Shown here: piece by piece, positions 12,679 to 24,555 of the stretch
Layout: each line of letters starts with the position of its first letter
Position numbering within the stretch: the first letter of the stretch is position 1
From: Perkinsus olseni
Taxonomy: Eukaryota > Perkinsozoa > Perkinsida > Perkinsidae
Length of the DNA: 64,000 nt
Reading direction: 5' to 3'
NCBI GenBank assembly: GCA_013115135.1
Contig: JABANP010000145.1
Location: forward strand, 46,903-110,902
The notes under the pieces: model-generated
The model's input: the letters and a program-made list of their open reading frames with translations, nothing else
Database searches by the model: none
Told to the model about the DNA's origin: nothing
Program-made: the position numbers and the translations under genes

Positions 12679-14283
12679 TCAAACCATCGACCGTGTTCGC
12701 CCAACAGTAAGCGACGCACCCAGAGGCGCGACTCGAGTGGCTGGTTCTTCACAACGGTTCCCCAGATCGTAGAAGTAGGTCTCGACCTGAGCCTCACACC
12801 ATTCCACCGTGATGAACATTATAACATTACCCTCCTCAAGCTGACTCCTGGGCTTAGACAACAGATGATGTGGATCCGGTAGAGTCAGCTGCATACTCAA
12901 TCCCTGAGAAGTGAGAGAGGCATTGCATTTTCTCACTTGATGCAGAGGCAAGGGCTCATCAATGCCGTACACAGTCACAGCAAGTCTATCCGGAAGAACT
13001 TCTCGAACAATGTAAGGACCCAGTGATTTGCTCCGACCCAGACCGTCGCGAATCACACGATAAATGAGAGAACCTTCACTAAGATCATTCTGCAAGTCAT
13101 CAACGGAAGTACTACTTCGCTGGTTGAGAGCATCGACCGACTTCGCACGGCGCTCAGCAACTTCGGAGCACCAGCCCTCAGTGAATGTATTAACGGCATT
13201 CCGGACTCTATCAGTGATGGCCACAGGATCATCAGATGCATGTAAATCATCATGATATCTAAAAGTATCAGTATCCAGCATCACCTCAAGGCTCCCTTTA
13301 GTAGATTCACCGTACAGCATCAACTCCGGAGTGAATACCGTTTCACTCCCACTCGTAACATACCGAATCGTAGTATTAATAACTCGTTGCACCAGAGGAA
13401 TAACTGACAGGTCGGAAGTCAACAAGCGCTCCAAATGACGCTTGAGCGCCCTTACAATGACTTCGATTTGCCCTTGACTCTGAGGGGTAATGCCACTGGA
13501 AGGTACGAAGCTGATCTGAAGCTTCGCGTACAGGAGCCTCAGCACTTTGCTGCAGAAAGAGTGGCCTCTATCTGACCTAACAATCAGAGGTACTCCATAC
13601 CGGAGTACCCACCGATCGAGCAGTAAACGCACTACCGTAGGAACAGTCTGGTCCGACGCCACAGCCAATTCGGTATAATTACTGCAGCCATCGACCATTA
13701 GTAGGACCGAGCAACCGTGGAGAACAGTGCCAGAGCTCGGATCAGTATAAGTCCAACCACTCACAGGCCCTGCAAAATCAATGTATAACACTTCAAAACG
13801 CCTTGTAGCAACCGACTCCCGGTAGCCACTACCTGGCGTATGCCTGGCGCGCTCTCTGTCGCAACCAAGGCAGTGCCTGGTAAATGCTTCACAATCCGAC
13901 AGCATCCCAGGCCAATACACCCATCTGCTCAGACGATTCTTCATTTGAAGCGGCACCAGATGACCTACAGCATCATGCGCATGATTCCAAGCCTTGCAGA
14001 ATGCTGAAGGACTCAGCTGCAAAAGCTTGTCATTGGGGCCTCGGAAAGATAACCCTGGAAGTGAACCATAGACGCAGAAAGACGTCAGTCCAACCATATT
14101 CTGGACTGCGAGGGAAACATTCTCTAATCGACGAAGTGAACGTTCGCTTAGAGCCTCCGAGGAATCAACGAACTCGTTTTCCTTATCCAACTCCTTGATA
14201 ACCGTGTCCTTCAAGAAAGCAAACCTTTTCCTGGACGGTGCACCATCATCGTCGGGCGTTTCTATATCTGGACCAGTAGTCAT
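12679..14283 (-). CDS. LTR-retroelement integrase (HHCC + DDE core), ORF begins in the 5' LTR
   Basis: The first ATG is at 14283, within the 5' LTR, giving 534 residues. About 65 charged N-terminal residues precede a His/Cys zinc-binding region (NHAHDAVGHL, later HCLGC). The catalytic core has Asp169 in YIDFAGP, Asp238 in RSDRG and Glu274 in GQIE, the retroviral/Ty3-type D,D(35)E spacing. A C-terminal SLGPYIV segment resembles the GPY/F DNA-binding module. Integrases join the cDNA ends to target DNA in the nucleus. All catalytic residues and the reading frame are intact. No gag, protease or RT domains exist, so this looks like an internal deletion that fused the gag start to integrase. Confidence 0.82.
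   Translation of the reverse strand: MTTGPDIETPDDDGAPSRKRFAFLKDTVIKELDKENEFVDSSEALSERSLRRLENVSLAVQNMVGLTSFCVYGSLPGLSFRGPNDKLLQLSPSAFCKAWNHAHDAVGHLVPLQMKNRLSRWVYWPGMLSDCEAFTRHCLGCDRERARHTPGSGYRESVATRRFEVLYIDFAGPVSGWTYTDPSSGTVLHGCSVLLMVDGCSNYTELAVASDQTVPTVVRLLLDRWVLRYGVPLIVRSDRGHSFCSKVLRLLYAKLQISFVPSSGITPQSQGQIEVIVRALKRHLERLLTSDLSVIPLVQRVINTTIRYVTSGSETVFTPELMLYGESTKGSLEVMLDTDTFRYHDDLHASDDPVAITDRVRNAVNTFTEGWCSEVAERRAKSVDALNQRSSTSVDDLQNDLSEGSLIYRVIRDGLGRSKSLGPYIVREVLPDRLAVTVYGIDEPLPLHQVRKCNASLTSQGLSMQLTLPDPHHLLSKPRSQLEEGNVIMFITVEWCEAQVETYFYDLGNRCEEPATRVAPLGASLTVGRTRSMV
14230..14245 (-). promoter_or_regulatory. primer binding site of the LTR element
   Basis: TGGTGCACCGTCCAGG directly abuts the 5' LTR on the minus strand. 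The leading TGG complements the tRNA 3' CCA. The donor tRNA was not identified. Confidence 0.7.
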
Positions 14284-14427
14284 TGTGTAACACAATAGGG
14301 AGCAGAGTTGGATGTAACAGGAGAATAAATACAATACTTAATGATTAACAACAGCAGCCACTCTACTAGCGCATATCCTGCGCAGCCACAGCTTGTGTGG
14401 AGAGTATCTATGGAGAGCGATGCATCA
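14246..14427 (-). repeat. 5' LTR of the integrase-only element
   Basis: 182 bp, containing the ATG (14283) of the integrase ORF, and adjoined by the primer-binding-site-like sequence on its inner side. Confidence 0.88.
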
Positions 14428-14819
14428 ACTTCGTCACAAGAACCATGACATGTACCGGAACAGAACTCGCGGCGCTGTAGAAGACGATGAGAAGATACCT
14501 GAAGGTGTACCGAAACACGAAGCAGGTTGGGTCTGCCCATTCAGACCATGATATATCGGACTGTACCAGAGCACCCCGACCCAACGAGGGCGGAGTAGCG
14601 ACCTTCCCGCGATAGTAATAGAGAAAGATTCGATCCCTCGCAAGTAAAAACCAAAGAAGCACCAGACAACGTGCTCTGTGCGTCCTCCAAAACATTGAAA
14701 TAGATCCAAGTTTGGAAAACAACATACATATTCATACGACTTTTCGACCATATCCATAGAAGACGTTACAACCATATTCATTCCTCAGCAAACCGTACTA
14801 AGACAGAAGCCAGACGAGA

Positions 14820-17800
14820 CGTTACGACGTAGAAGAAGTCACGACCATGTTCATAGAAGAAGTTCGAACATACCCATTCCACAGCGAACTGTACCAAGAG
14901 TACCAATTCAAACAAGACGAAGCAGTTACGACCATATTCACAGAAGAAGTTACGACCACATTCATAGGAGACGTTACGACCATATTCACAGAAGAAGTTA
15001 CGACCACATTCATAGAAGACGTTACGACCATATTCATAGAAGAAGTTACGACCACATTCATAGAAGAAGTTACGACCATATCCATTCCTCAGTGAACCAT
15101 ACCAAGACAGAAGCCAGACGAGACGTTACGACGTAGAAGAAGTTACGACCATATTCACAGAAGACGCTACTACGCAGAAGAAGTTTCGAACATATTCATA
15201 GAAGAAGTTCGACCATTTTCGTTTCCTAGTGCATCGTACCAAGAGGAAGGTCAAACAAGACGTTCCCATCATATTCATACAAGAAGTTACGACCACATTC
15301 ATAGAAGTTGCGATCATCTTCATAGAAGAAGTTCGACCATATTCATTTGTTAGTGAAACGTACCAAGAGAGATCAAACAAGACGTTACGACCATTTCCAT
15401 AGAAGAAGTTACGACCACAATCACAGAAGAAGCTCGAACATATCCATTCCTCCGTGAACCAAACCAAATAGTCGCGATATAGACGTTACGATGTAGAAGA
15501 AGTTACCACCATATTCACAGAAGAAGTTACGACCACAATCACAGAAGAAGCTCGAACATATCCATTCCTCCGTGAACCAAACCAAATAGTCGCGATATAG
15601 ACGTTACGATGTAGAAGAAGTTACCACCATATTCACAGAAGAAGTTGCGATCATATTCATAGAAAAAGTTCGACCATATTCATTTCCTAGTGAACCGTAC
15701 CAAGAGAGAGATCAAATAAGATGTTACGACCGTTTTCATAGAAGAAGTTACAACCATATTCATATAAGAAGTTACGACCGTATTCATAGAAGAAGTTACG
15801 ACCACATTCATAGAAGACGTTACGACCACATTCATAGAAGAAGCTCGAACATATCCATTCCTCAGTGAACCATACCAAATAGTCGCGATATAGACGTTAC
15901 GATGTAGAAGAAGTTACCACCATATTCACAGAAGAAGTTACGACCACATTCATAGAAGAAGTTACGACCACATTCATGGAAGACGTTACGACCACATTCA
16001 TAGAAGAAGCTCGAACATATCCATTCCTCAGTGAACCAAACCAAATAGTCGCGATATAGACGTTACGATGTAGAAGGAGTTACCACCATATTCACAGAAG
16101 AACTTGCGATCATATTCATAGAAAAAGTTCGACCATATTCATTTCCTAGTGAACCGTACCAACAAGGCGTTACGACCATACTCATAGGAAAAGTTCGACC
16201 ATATTCATTTTCTAGTGAACCGTACCAAGAGAAAAATCAAACAAGACGTTACCACCATATTCATAGAAGAAGTTACAACCATATTCATAGAGGACGTTAC
16301 GACCACATTCATAGAAGAAGTTACGACCACATTCATAGAAAACGTTACGACCACATTCATAGAAGAAGCTCGAACATATCCATTCCTCAGTGAACCATAC
16401 CAAATAGTCGCGATATAGACGTTACGATGTAGAAGAAGTTACCACCATATTCATAGAAGACGTTACGACCACATTCATAGAAGAAGTTACGACCACATTC
16501 ATGGAAGACGTTACGACCACATTCATAGAAGAAGCTCGAACATATCCATTCCTCAGTGAACCAAACCAAATAGTCGCGATATAGACGTTACGATGTAGAA
16601 GAAGTTACCACCATATTCACAGAAGAACTTGCGATCATATTCATAGAAAAAGTTCGACCATATTCATTTCCTAGTGAATTGTACCAAGAGAGAGATCAAA
16701 TAAGATTTTACGACCATTCTCATAGAAGAAGCTACGACTATAATCGTAGAAGAAGTTACGACCACATTAATAGAAGAAGTTACGACCATATTCATAGAAG
16801 AAGCTCGAACATATCCATTCCTCAGTGAATCGTACCAAAACAGTCGCGATATAGAAGACGTTACGGCGTAGAAGAAGTTAGGACCATACTCATAGAAGAA
16901 GTTACGACCATATTCATAGAAGAAGCTGCGATCATATCCAAAGAAAAAGTTCGACCATATTCATTTTCTAGTGAACCGTACCAAAAGAGAGAGAGATCAA
17001 ATAAGACGTTACGACCATTTTCACAGGAGAAGTTACAACCATATTCATATAAGAAGTTACGACCGTATTCATAGAAGAAGTTACGACCGTATTCATAGAA
17101 GAAGTTACGACCACATTCATAGAAGACGTTACGACCACATTCATAGAAGACGTTACGACCACATTCATAGAAGACGTTACGACCACATTCATAGAAGACG
17201 TTACGACCACATTCATAGAAGAAGCTCGAACATATCCATTCCTCAGTGAACCATACCAAATAGTCGCGATATAGACGTTACGATGTAGAAGAAGTTACCA
17301 CCGTATTCACAGAAGAAGTTACGACCACATTCATAGAAGAAGTTACGACCACATTCATAGAAGCTCGAACATCCATTCTTCAGTGAATCGTACCAAAACA
17401 GTCGCGATATAGAAGACGTTACGGCGTAGAAGAAGTTACGACCATATTCATAGAAAAAGTTCCGATCATATTCATAGAAAAAAGTCCGACCATATTCATT
17501 ACCTAGTGAACCGTACCAAGAGAGAGATCAAATAAGATGTTACGACCATATTCAAAGAAGAAGTTACGACCATATTTATAGAAGAAGTTACGACCACATT
17601 CATAGAAGAAGTTACGACCACATTCATAGAAGACGTTACGACCACATTCATAGAAGAAGCTCGAACATATCCATTCCTCAGTGAACCATACCAAATAGTC
17701 GCGATATAGACGTTACGATGTAGAAGAAGTTACCACCATATTCACAGAAGAAGTTGCGATCATATTCATAGAAGAAATTACGGCCACATTCATAGAAGAC

Positions 17801-18510
17801 GTTACGACCACATTCATAGAAGAAATTACGACCACATTCATAGAAGCTCGAACATATCCATTCCTCAGTGAATCGTACCAAAACAGTCGCGATATAGAAG
17901 GTTTACGGCGTGGAAGAAGTTTCGACCATATCCACAGAAGAAGTTGCGACCACATTCATAGAAAAAGTTGCGATCATATTCAAAGAAAAAGTCCGACCAT
18001 ATTCATTTCCTAGTGAACCGTACCAAGAGAAAGATCAAATAAGATGTTACGACCATATTCAAAGAAGAAGTTACGACCATATTTATAGAAGAAGTTACGA
18101 CCACATTAATAGAAGAAGTTACGACCATATCCATTCCTCAGTGTGAACCGTACCAAAACAGTCGCGATATAGAAGACGTTACACGACGTAGAAGGAGTTT
18201 CGACCATATCCACAGAAGAAGTTACGGTCATATTCATAGAAGAACTTTCGAACATATTCCAAGAAGTTACAACTATATTTATAGAAGAAGTTAGGACCAT
18301 ATTCATAGAAGCAGCTTCTATCATGCTCATTACTGAATAACCCGTACCAGAACAGAAGCCGAAGAAGGCGTCTGACCATATCCATACAAGAAGCCCGCAC
18401 ATATCCATTCCCCACTGAACCGTACCAGAACAGTCGCAATTTAGAACACGTTACGACGTAGACGAAGTTTACACCATATTCATAGACGAAATTTCGACCG
18501 TATTCGTATA
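14820..18510. repeat. 24-bp minisatellite array with higher-order units
   Basis: About 3.7 kb is built from a 24-bp unit starting GTTACGACCACATTCATAG and ending in a GAAGAA-type tail, with variants (GACGTT, ACCATATTC). Blocks are separated by a recurring spacer containing TCCATTCCTCAGTGAACC and GTCGCGATATAGACGTTACG, giving longer repeats of roughly 170-350 bp. Because the unit length is a multiple of three, many blocks are open in several frames on both strands (VTTTFIEE-type and FFYECGRN-type peptides). These frames are broken between blocks, so I do not call a protein. Confidence 0.9.
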
Positions 18511-19929
18511 AGGGGTTTTAAGCACACCGTAGAGGTCCACGATTCATGGACTTCACGGATCATGAACCGACTACTTTGACGACTCTTTGTGGCTCAGATC
18601 ATACTCTTAAGACCATCCACAAGTGGACAGCTCCCCCAATATTATTATCAACGTGGCCAACACGATCAACTACGACCAACATACCGCGACCTCATCCATC
18701 AAAAGCAAGCATCACTAGAAAGATACCATCCTACACCCATACTTCGATTGATACCGAGTATGGACCACTTCGAGCACTTGTCACATATATGATTATCAAG
18801 TCGTACCATTAGGACCCACCACAACCATACTAGAGAATAATTAGATATCTATGCTTAGATACTGAATCTGTAACGAGTGCAAGAACTTAGCGTACTACTA
18901 GCGTGAAGCTATAGTGGGACAGTTGTGCAGGGTGCTCCAAGGGGACAATTTGCACAACTTCTCCTTGACCCGTGCAAAGAGCACCTACTGCTCAACAATA
19001 GACCTGCCCCTCGGTTCTTCCCCACGCTGCGGTTTGGTTATTAGAGGTACCCAAAACATCTGTTGGGTCGCGTGAAACTCACTCAATTTTGCTTCGTTTC
19101 GTGCGCCGCTCCTTTACGGCTGTATTCTATGCCAATGTGCGAGCAGGTTACATCGGTCAGTTTTTCTCTCGGAGATTCGGAGCCTCTTCTCTCTCTCCAT
19201 TCGGCCAAGCTTATACACGAGAGGTTCCCCAAATGCTGTGTTTGTTCATTATGCTTTAAGCCAGTTCGATTCGTTCTTGCCCGTAAACGCCGACGCTCGT
19301 CTAAGGAGTCAGCTGGGTAGATGATGATCGTTGAGGACCGTAACGGGAAGGTGCTCACGAGCTTTCATTGTGAAGAACCTCATTCTCTTGCCCACTTTGG
19401 CTATGGTTGCAATATAGGATACTGCTACCTTAAGGCTCTTGTAACATAACATAACACAACATCAGCAGGCGAAGCAAATATACTAACCATGTGTATTCTG
19501 TGATGCTGAGGAAATAACGGGACAGAACAACAGAGTCGAGCGATGCATGATAATCCTCAACCTTTCCATGCGAATCTTTACCACTCATCTCTGACCTTCA
19601 CGACGAGCAAAGACATCACCCCAAGTGTCGGCCATGCTTTTAAAGGACCGCCTGAAAGATGTAACCGTAGTAGTGTGTGCATCACCCACAGCCTTACCTT
19701 AGCTCTTCGTCTGGTTACCGGACCAGTGAAGCCAATCGTCGACGTTGTACTCTCCTCCTCATTGGAGGAAGAACCCATGGACCGCTCCATCGAGCCATCT
19801 GTTGATATCGACCACTGCGTTTTCGGCAGTGTCGCTGTTGCCGACTTGCTGGCTACATTCCGTAGCCGTTGATGATACCTAAACATGGTGTGCACGGTGA
19901 GCTCATAGTCCTACGCTGGAACAGGCTCA
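18511..19929. other. no gene recognised
   Basis: Degenerate flank of the minisatellite, then short frames on both strands (for example around 19060-19360 and 19540-19895) whose composition does not favour either strand. No domain was recognised. Confidence 0.35.
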
Positions 19930-21027
19930 ATTGATGTTCTTCAACCACAGAGTGGACAGTGAGGGAGGGCAGTCCGGAAGGAACGAAGACGCGTTCATCT
20001 CACAGCGACTGTCAGCCGATGCACCACTGACTTCCTCCAGATGGTCTCTGACGGTCTCGCCTCCCTTGTCCTCTCGGAACCACCGCACGATGGAATCGAA
20101 GTTCCTCAGGAAAGCATCTACCTTGCTAGTGAGCGCTCAAGTGACATCTCTCACTTGAAAACGAAGACAACACCGCCGGCGAGAATCGACATCATCACGA
20201 TGGTTCTCAGTATTCTGTCAACCAGAACCGCAGCGAATTGCAGAAATGCCGATAACCTGCACGCAGCAGCATAGAGGCTTGGAAGCGGACCTCGCTGGGG
20301 GTACAGGGCGGCCAGGAGGCTTGTCAAAAACCACAGTGGAGCTGTTGTGGCATCCGTCGCAGATACTGGGGAGAAGTAGAGCGGCCTGAGAGAATCACTA
20401 CGGACGACTTCCGCCTCGACTGGCTCTCCACAGGGACCCTACGAGAGTCGAGTGAAATCGATATCCTCGAGCTCGGGAATGGATTCCTTTGCCGTCTTAT
20501 AGAAGAGCTCGAAGCAGTACTGCAGTTGATAATGCGAATACATCACCTAGAAGGAGAGGCCACCATCACGATCACAGCATATGGGAGTAGTTACCTTGGA
20601 AACTACGCCGAACATGACAGCTGATACTATAATGGAAGCTCGCAAGGCTAAGGTGTCTCTCTGAGGAAGAGAAGTCAGGGAGCTCATGACGAGCTAGGGA
20701 TACCTGCTTCTTTTGGCGCGCTTCCTGACTGAAGACGCGAGTGGCCGTCTCGGGGGCCAAACAGACATCACAGCGAGCCTGGGACAGGGAGAGCGTCTGG
20801 TCAACGTCTGATTCACGACTCCAACTCGCCTGGCACAATTCCTCAATGAGTAGTTCTTGGGCATCAAGGCGTCTTTGTTGGGCACGGATTAAGTGGGTAA
20901 GATCTTCTATCTAAGTTTACCAGCATTCGGCGGGTGATGGGGAGACCAGCCTGACCTCAGCGACGCACTGGTCCACCCTCGGATCCCCCTCATCCACCAC
21001 TTGACTCTCATCGTCGATATCCGACAT
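19930..21027 (-). CDS. candidate multi-exon transmembrane / coiled-coil protein
   Basis: The likely start is the ATG at 21027 (MSDIDDESQVVDEGDPRVDQ). After a short intron, a helical exon near 20895-20700 reads RAQQRRLDAQELLIEELC and on to FSQEARQKKQ. After a CTTCCTCAG acceptor a hydrophobic exon near 20660-20595 (RASIIVSAVMFGVVSK) looks like a membrane segment. Near 20545-20445 comes YQLQYCFELFYKTAKESIPE, and near 20120-19970 a charged exon FLRNFDSIVRWFREDKGG. All lie on the minus strand and are bordered by plausible splice sites, but phases were not checked throughout. The gene starts only about 95 bp after the stop of the upstream gene. The family is unknown. Confidence 0.42.
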
Positions 21028-21122
21028 GCGTAGAAGAACGTAACTTAGCGACACCCGCACCCAAAAGATGCGCCACGCAATCGCGCTGAGAGTGATGCAA
21101 GAGGTTTTCCTTACAGCATTAG

Positions 21123-23470
21123 TCATGAGAACAAGTCAATGCACTGCCCATCAGGAGTGCCTTCGCAGCCTCTGATATCAGTGGCCGGATTGTCTTCCTC
21201 TCCATAATCCACAGTCATCGCTGTGTTATTTTCTTCTGCATAATCCACAGTCATCGCTGTGTTATCTTCTTCACCATAATCCACAGTCATCGCTGTGTTA
21301 TTTTCTTCTGCATAATCCACAATCATCGCTGTGCTATTTTCTTCTGCATAATCCACAGTCATCGCTGTGTTATTTTCTTCTGCATAATCCACAGTCATCG
21401 CTGTGTTATTTTCTTCTGCATAATCCACAGTCATCGCTGTGTTATCTTCTTCACCATAATCCACAGTCATCGCTGTGTTATTTTCTTCTGCATAAATCGC
21501 TGTGTTATTTTCTTCTCCATAATCCACAGTCATCGCTGTGTTATTTTCTTCTGCATAATCCACAATGCTGGCTGTGTTGACAACAATCGCCGCAGCCGTT
21601 TCCACTATTGCTGGAGTTCCTGCCAGTACGTCGTCGTGCGGTGAACCTTCTTTCGTCATCCCGTTTAAATCGGTTCCTGGGCTTTCCAAGGTCGATGGAG
21701 TCACATTGCCTGATGAACTTTGAGCATCCGAAGCTTGACCTTCATGCTGTGGCGCTTCACCCACAGTAAGAGAACTTGACCCGGGCTCATCGAGGGCTTG
21801 CGTTGAATCGACCTCTCCAGGACTCAACGCCGCAACTTCAACCACTTCCTCTCCGTCAGAGGGAGAGGGTGCCACCGACGGGACAGCGTTACCCTCCTCT
21901 AACGCTAGTGGCTCGTCTAGCCCATCCCTAGCGATTTCTGGAGCCCGTCCAACTTCCCTCTCCTTAGGAGCATCAGCCATCTCTTCTTCGTTGTCGTTAG
22001 GCGTGGTGATGCTGAAGTCCTCCAATCTCCCAGTGCCCAGCTTTGGGTCTTCCGCCTGTTGACTCAGCCCCTCGTCAACTGCCAGAGGCTCCTCCTCGAT
22101 CATCGAAACCGAGCTTGAATATTGAGTGACATCCGCCTGTGCCTCGGACGCCTCAGGCGTCACTGCAGTTGCCCGTTGAAGGCCATGATCGACCTCGGAT
22201 ATGCCTTCATCGTCATTCAGTGTTACGCCCGGCTCACCTCCCGTCATGGTGCTTTTCCCTATCGATATTAACCGGTCCCCTCCTGTTTCATGGTCAGCCA
22301 CAGCATCCACAGTGAGCTGCTGATTCGAGACGGCGCTCGCCGCCTCCGAACCAAGTGCCTCCGACGAGGTCTCCACGACCAGCGGGGTTCCTCCTACGTC
22401 TCCAACAACTTCCCCTTTTGCCGAGACCTCCTCCCCCGAAAGTTCGTCCACGCTCGTCGGCGGGTTATTTCGGGAATCAGTCTCAATATAGTTCTCGAGA
22501 GCAGTATTGGTATTAGCATGCTCCAGCATACAGCCATGAGTTCCCTTCAGACACGCCCTCTCCTCCGTCGCCCACTCGCCACCAACGTTCAACCCAAGCC
22601 GCTGTTGCCTGCAGTCGCCAAGACGGCAGGAAGTCCAAAAACCCCATGCTGTATCGGCTCGTTCTTCCCCTGAGGCCTTCCGACACACCATCACCTCGTC
22701 CGTACTATTGCAGGCTCGAAAGGCCATCGCTGCGAGCAGACCAGGGTCCAGGATACCTCCGGGTTTGAAGAGGACCAACAGACCGCCGGGTGCGAGCATG
22801 CTCCTGAGGTTAGACATGTACTCCAACACAGCCCGGGACAACTCCCCGAGCGGCATCTCCTCTCCCTCCACTGCCGACATAGCGTCACGAAGGTTCTGAG
22901 CCAAACCCAAATAGTCAATAACAACAGTTCGACCGGTGGGGAGACTTGTCGAGTTAGACAGTTTGGATGCTTCGCTCCGCTAAGACCCTGGTCTCGGTGT
23001 CATCCCGGGGGTTGCCCTGGAGGACGGTCACATCGGCGTTGGGTAACCTACCGGAATTCGCCATTGCAGCCAGCTGATGATAGGTTTACTCTTGTCTAAG
23101 GCGGTCAGCCATAACGGCTGTTGGTATTGAAGGACCGCCGCTTACGGTGATGCTCAAGGGCTCCATTCGAGACAGGACGCTGATGATCTCGGAGGGCAGG
23201 CGAAGGTCACTCTCCTAATGGTGGGGAGGAAACGCTGAGATGTGACCTCCACCCGAATGTGCTACTTGAAAATCAATGAAGTCCTCTTCAGCTGCTCTGG
23301 CGTGAGCAGGGATGATGTCAAGCACCTCCAGCACTGAGGTGTACTCGGGACCTAGCCCGATGGCGGCGAATGTGAGGAAGGACTGGTAGGCGACCCTTGG
23401 CCATGAGAGCATCAGGGTTGTTCAACTTGAGGGTGAACACAGCCCCTTCGTCAGCTCTGTTATGCTGCCT
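21123..23470 (-). CDS. methyltransferase-fold-like protein with acidic repeat tail
   Basis: The last exon, open to 21123 and starting near 22910 or slightly upstream, encodes nearly 600 residues. Its beginning (TVVIDYLGLAQNL, then SMLAPGGLLVLFKPGG) resembles the late strands of a Rossmann-fold SAM methyltransferase, but the SAM-binding motif would lie in upstream exons I could not assemble. A long acidic, Thr/Ser/Glu-rich low-complexity region follows, then about ten copies of a 12-residue repeat (NTAMTVDYAEEN type), ending CIDLFS. Upstream minus-strand fragments (LKLNNPDALMAKG near 23430; NADVTVLQGNPRDD near 23030) are probably earlier exons. Function remains open; methyltransferase is a fold-level guess. 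Confidence 0.5.
21185..21565 (-). repeat. 36-bp coding minisatellite
   Basis: A 36-bp unit (ATAATCCACAGTCATCGCTG followed by TGTTATTTTCTTCTG/C on the plus strand) is repeated about ten times in frame, with one unit shortened. The repeats remain in frame and nearly identical, encoding an acidic 12-residue motif. Confidence 0.88.
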
Positions 23471-23762
23471 ATCATTCCAATAGCAGGAAAGCTAGGTCGC
23501 CGTTCACGCCCTCTTCGTCCTCATTTACTGACTTGCCAAACGCGAACAGGCACTCCGCCGGATACACACAACACATCATCACTATGGGCCCCTTCACACG
23601 CGGACAAGATGCGGATCACGCAAAGGGAAAGAAGCGTCCATCTCAGCGTACAGTCTGGTCGAGAAAATCGCTCAAGGAAAGGCCGGGATGTTCATATATC
23701 ATGGGCAAATACAATAACGTATATAACAACAGCATAAGCTAGCATAGTGGATGTTCGCATAG

Positions 23763-24555
23763 CTAAACAATCACCCAATCGGAGTCTTCTAGATCGGTCA
23801 AGAGGTCTGTTGGGGCAAGGCCTTTGTAGACCTCATCGCAAAGGCCTTCGAACGTGTCGTATTCCTTCTCTATAGCCTCGGATGTCAGTCGACATACATC
23901 TCGCAATTCGACGACTAGAGCTTCCCCAGGAGGCCCGAGTCCCTCTAGGGTGTTCTTCAGGACAATAACTTGCTTTTTTCTATGCGGCTGGTAATTCAAC
24001 TCTTTAGCGGCCGAATCCACGCTAACCAGGCCTTCGAGGAGTGTCGAGTTGTCGAGATGGTTCAGCGGATCCGGGTCAGGACTGAAGCAGGAAAAGCAAA
24101 GTTGGAACGAGAAAGATACCATCATCGTAGAGTTCCTACTAGCCGATTTCAAATGCGGACCGGTACCAAGTCTCGGGACAAACAATGAGACGTGTCTTCG
24201 TCGCGCTGTTCTGTGCAACTGTGAGCCCTAGAGCAGTGTGATTTGCCCATTCAGGGTTGCCTTCGCTGAACAAGCAATCCACGCCCCGTTGTTTGCGAGT
24301 CTCAGGGAGTTCTGCTTGAGCCCAGGGAAGGCCTGAGGACGGCCGAGTCGTGAGATAGCGAGGCGAAGGTAGACAGTGATTCGTTAGAGGCAGACCTCTC
24401 GCCTCCACAAAGCGGAGCATAAGGGACAAGTCAGAAGGTCATGAATCAATTCGTTTGGAAACACCTGTCCGTGTGGACATGCTTACGTCAGCGGAGGCGA
24501 GAGGGACCAAGGCTGCAGCAGCAGTGGCGATGATGATGACCTCTTTAGGCGACAT
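23763..24555 (-). pseudogene. secreted 4-Cys family, copy 1 (frameshifted)
   Basis: Exons 24555-24487, 24332-24140 and 24081-23763. Exon 1 encodes a signal peptide (MSPKEVIIIATAAAALVPLA). Exon 2 is 193 nt instead of the 191 nt of its near-identical duplicate at 32923-33113. A 2-nt gain at about 24282-24287 shifts the frame and hits a stop, so the conserved CLFSEG and VCPET segments are no longer in frame with the signal peptide. Exon 3 is intact (LNYQPHRKK, RDVCRLTSEA, GLCDEVYKGL) and ends DSDWVIV. Either a recent pseudogene or an assembly error. Function of the family is unknown; see the intact copies. Confidence 0.72.

Larger units (their letters stand above)
12320..14427 (-). mobile_element. 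complete 2.1-kb LTR retroelement carrying only an integrase ORF
   Basis: Two 182-bp direct repeats (12320-12501 and 14246-14427), identical by eye, bound the element. It is flanked by a 4-bp duplication, ACTT, at 12316-12319 and 14428-14431. On the minus strand the 5' LTR starts TGATGCATCG. It is followed directly by a primer-binding-site-like TGGTGCACCGTCCAGG (14245-14230), and a G-run polypurine tract precedes the 3' LTR (12513-12502). The internal ORF starts inside the 5' LTR and encodes an integrase without protease, reverse transcriptase or RNase H. Identical LTRs imply a very recent insertion. The element must have used a reverse transcriptase supplied in trans. Confidence 0.88.

Noticed and set aside
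15126..17694. Many 60-130-residue ORFs of the FFYECGRN / VTTTFIEE type
   Set aside because: They are products of a repeat whose period is divisible by three, on both strands, with no start or splice context.
14820..18510. CRISPR-like array or tandem-repeat protein
   Set aside because: Repeats are contiguous 24-mers without unique spacers, and every frame is broken between blocks.
22290..22673. Plus-strand 127-residue ORF
   Set aside because: Shadow of the minus-strand acidic protein; no coding features of its own.
24139..24429. Long minus-strand ORF across exon 2 of family copy 1 as a separate gene
   Set aside because: It is the shifted frame of exon 2; comparison with copy 4 shows it is part of the three-exon gene.
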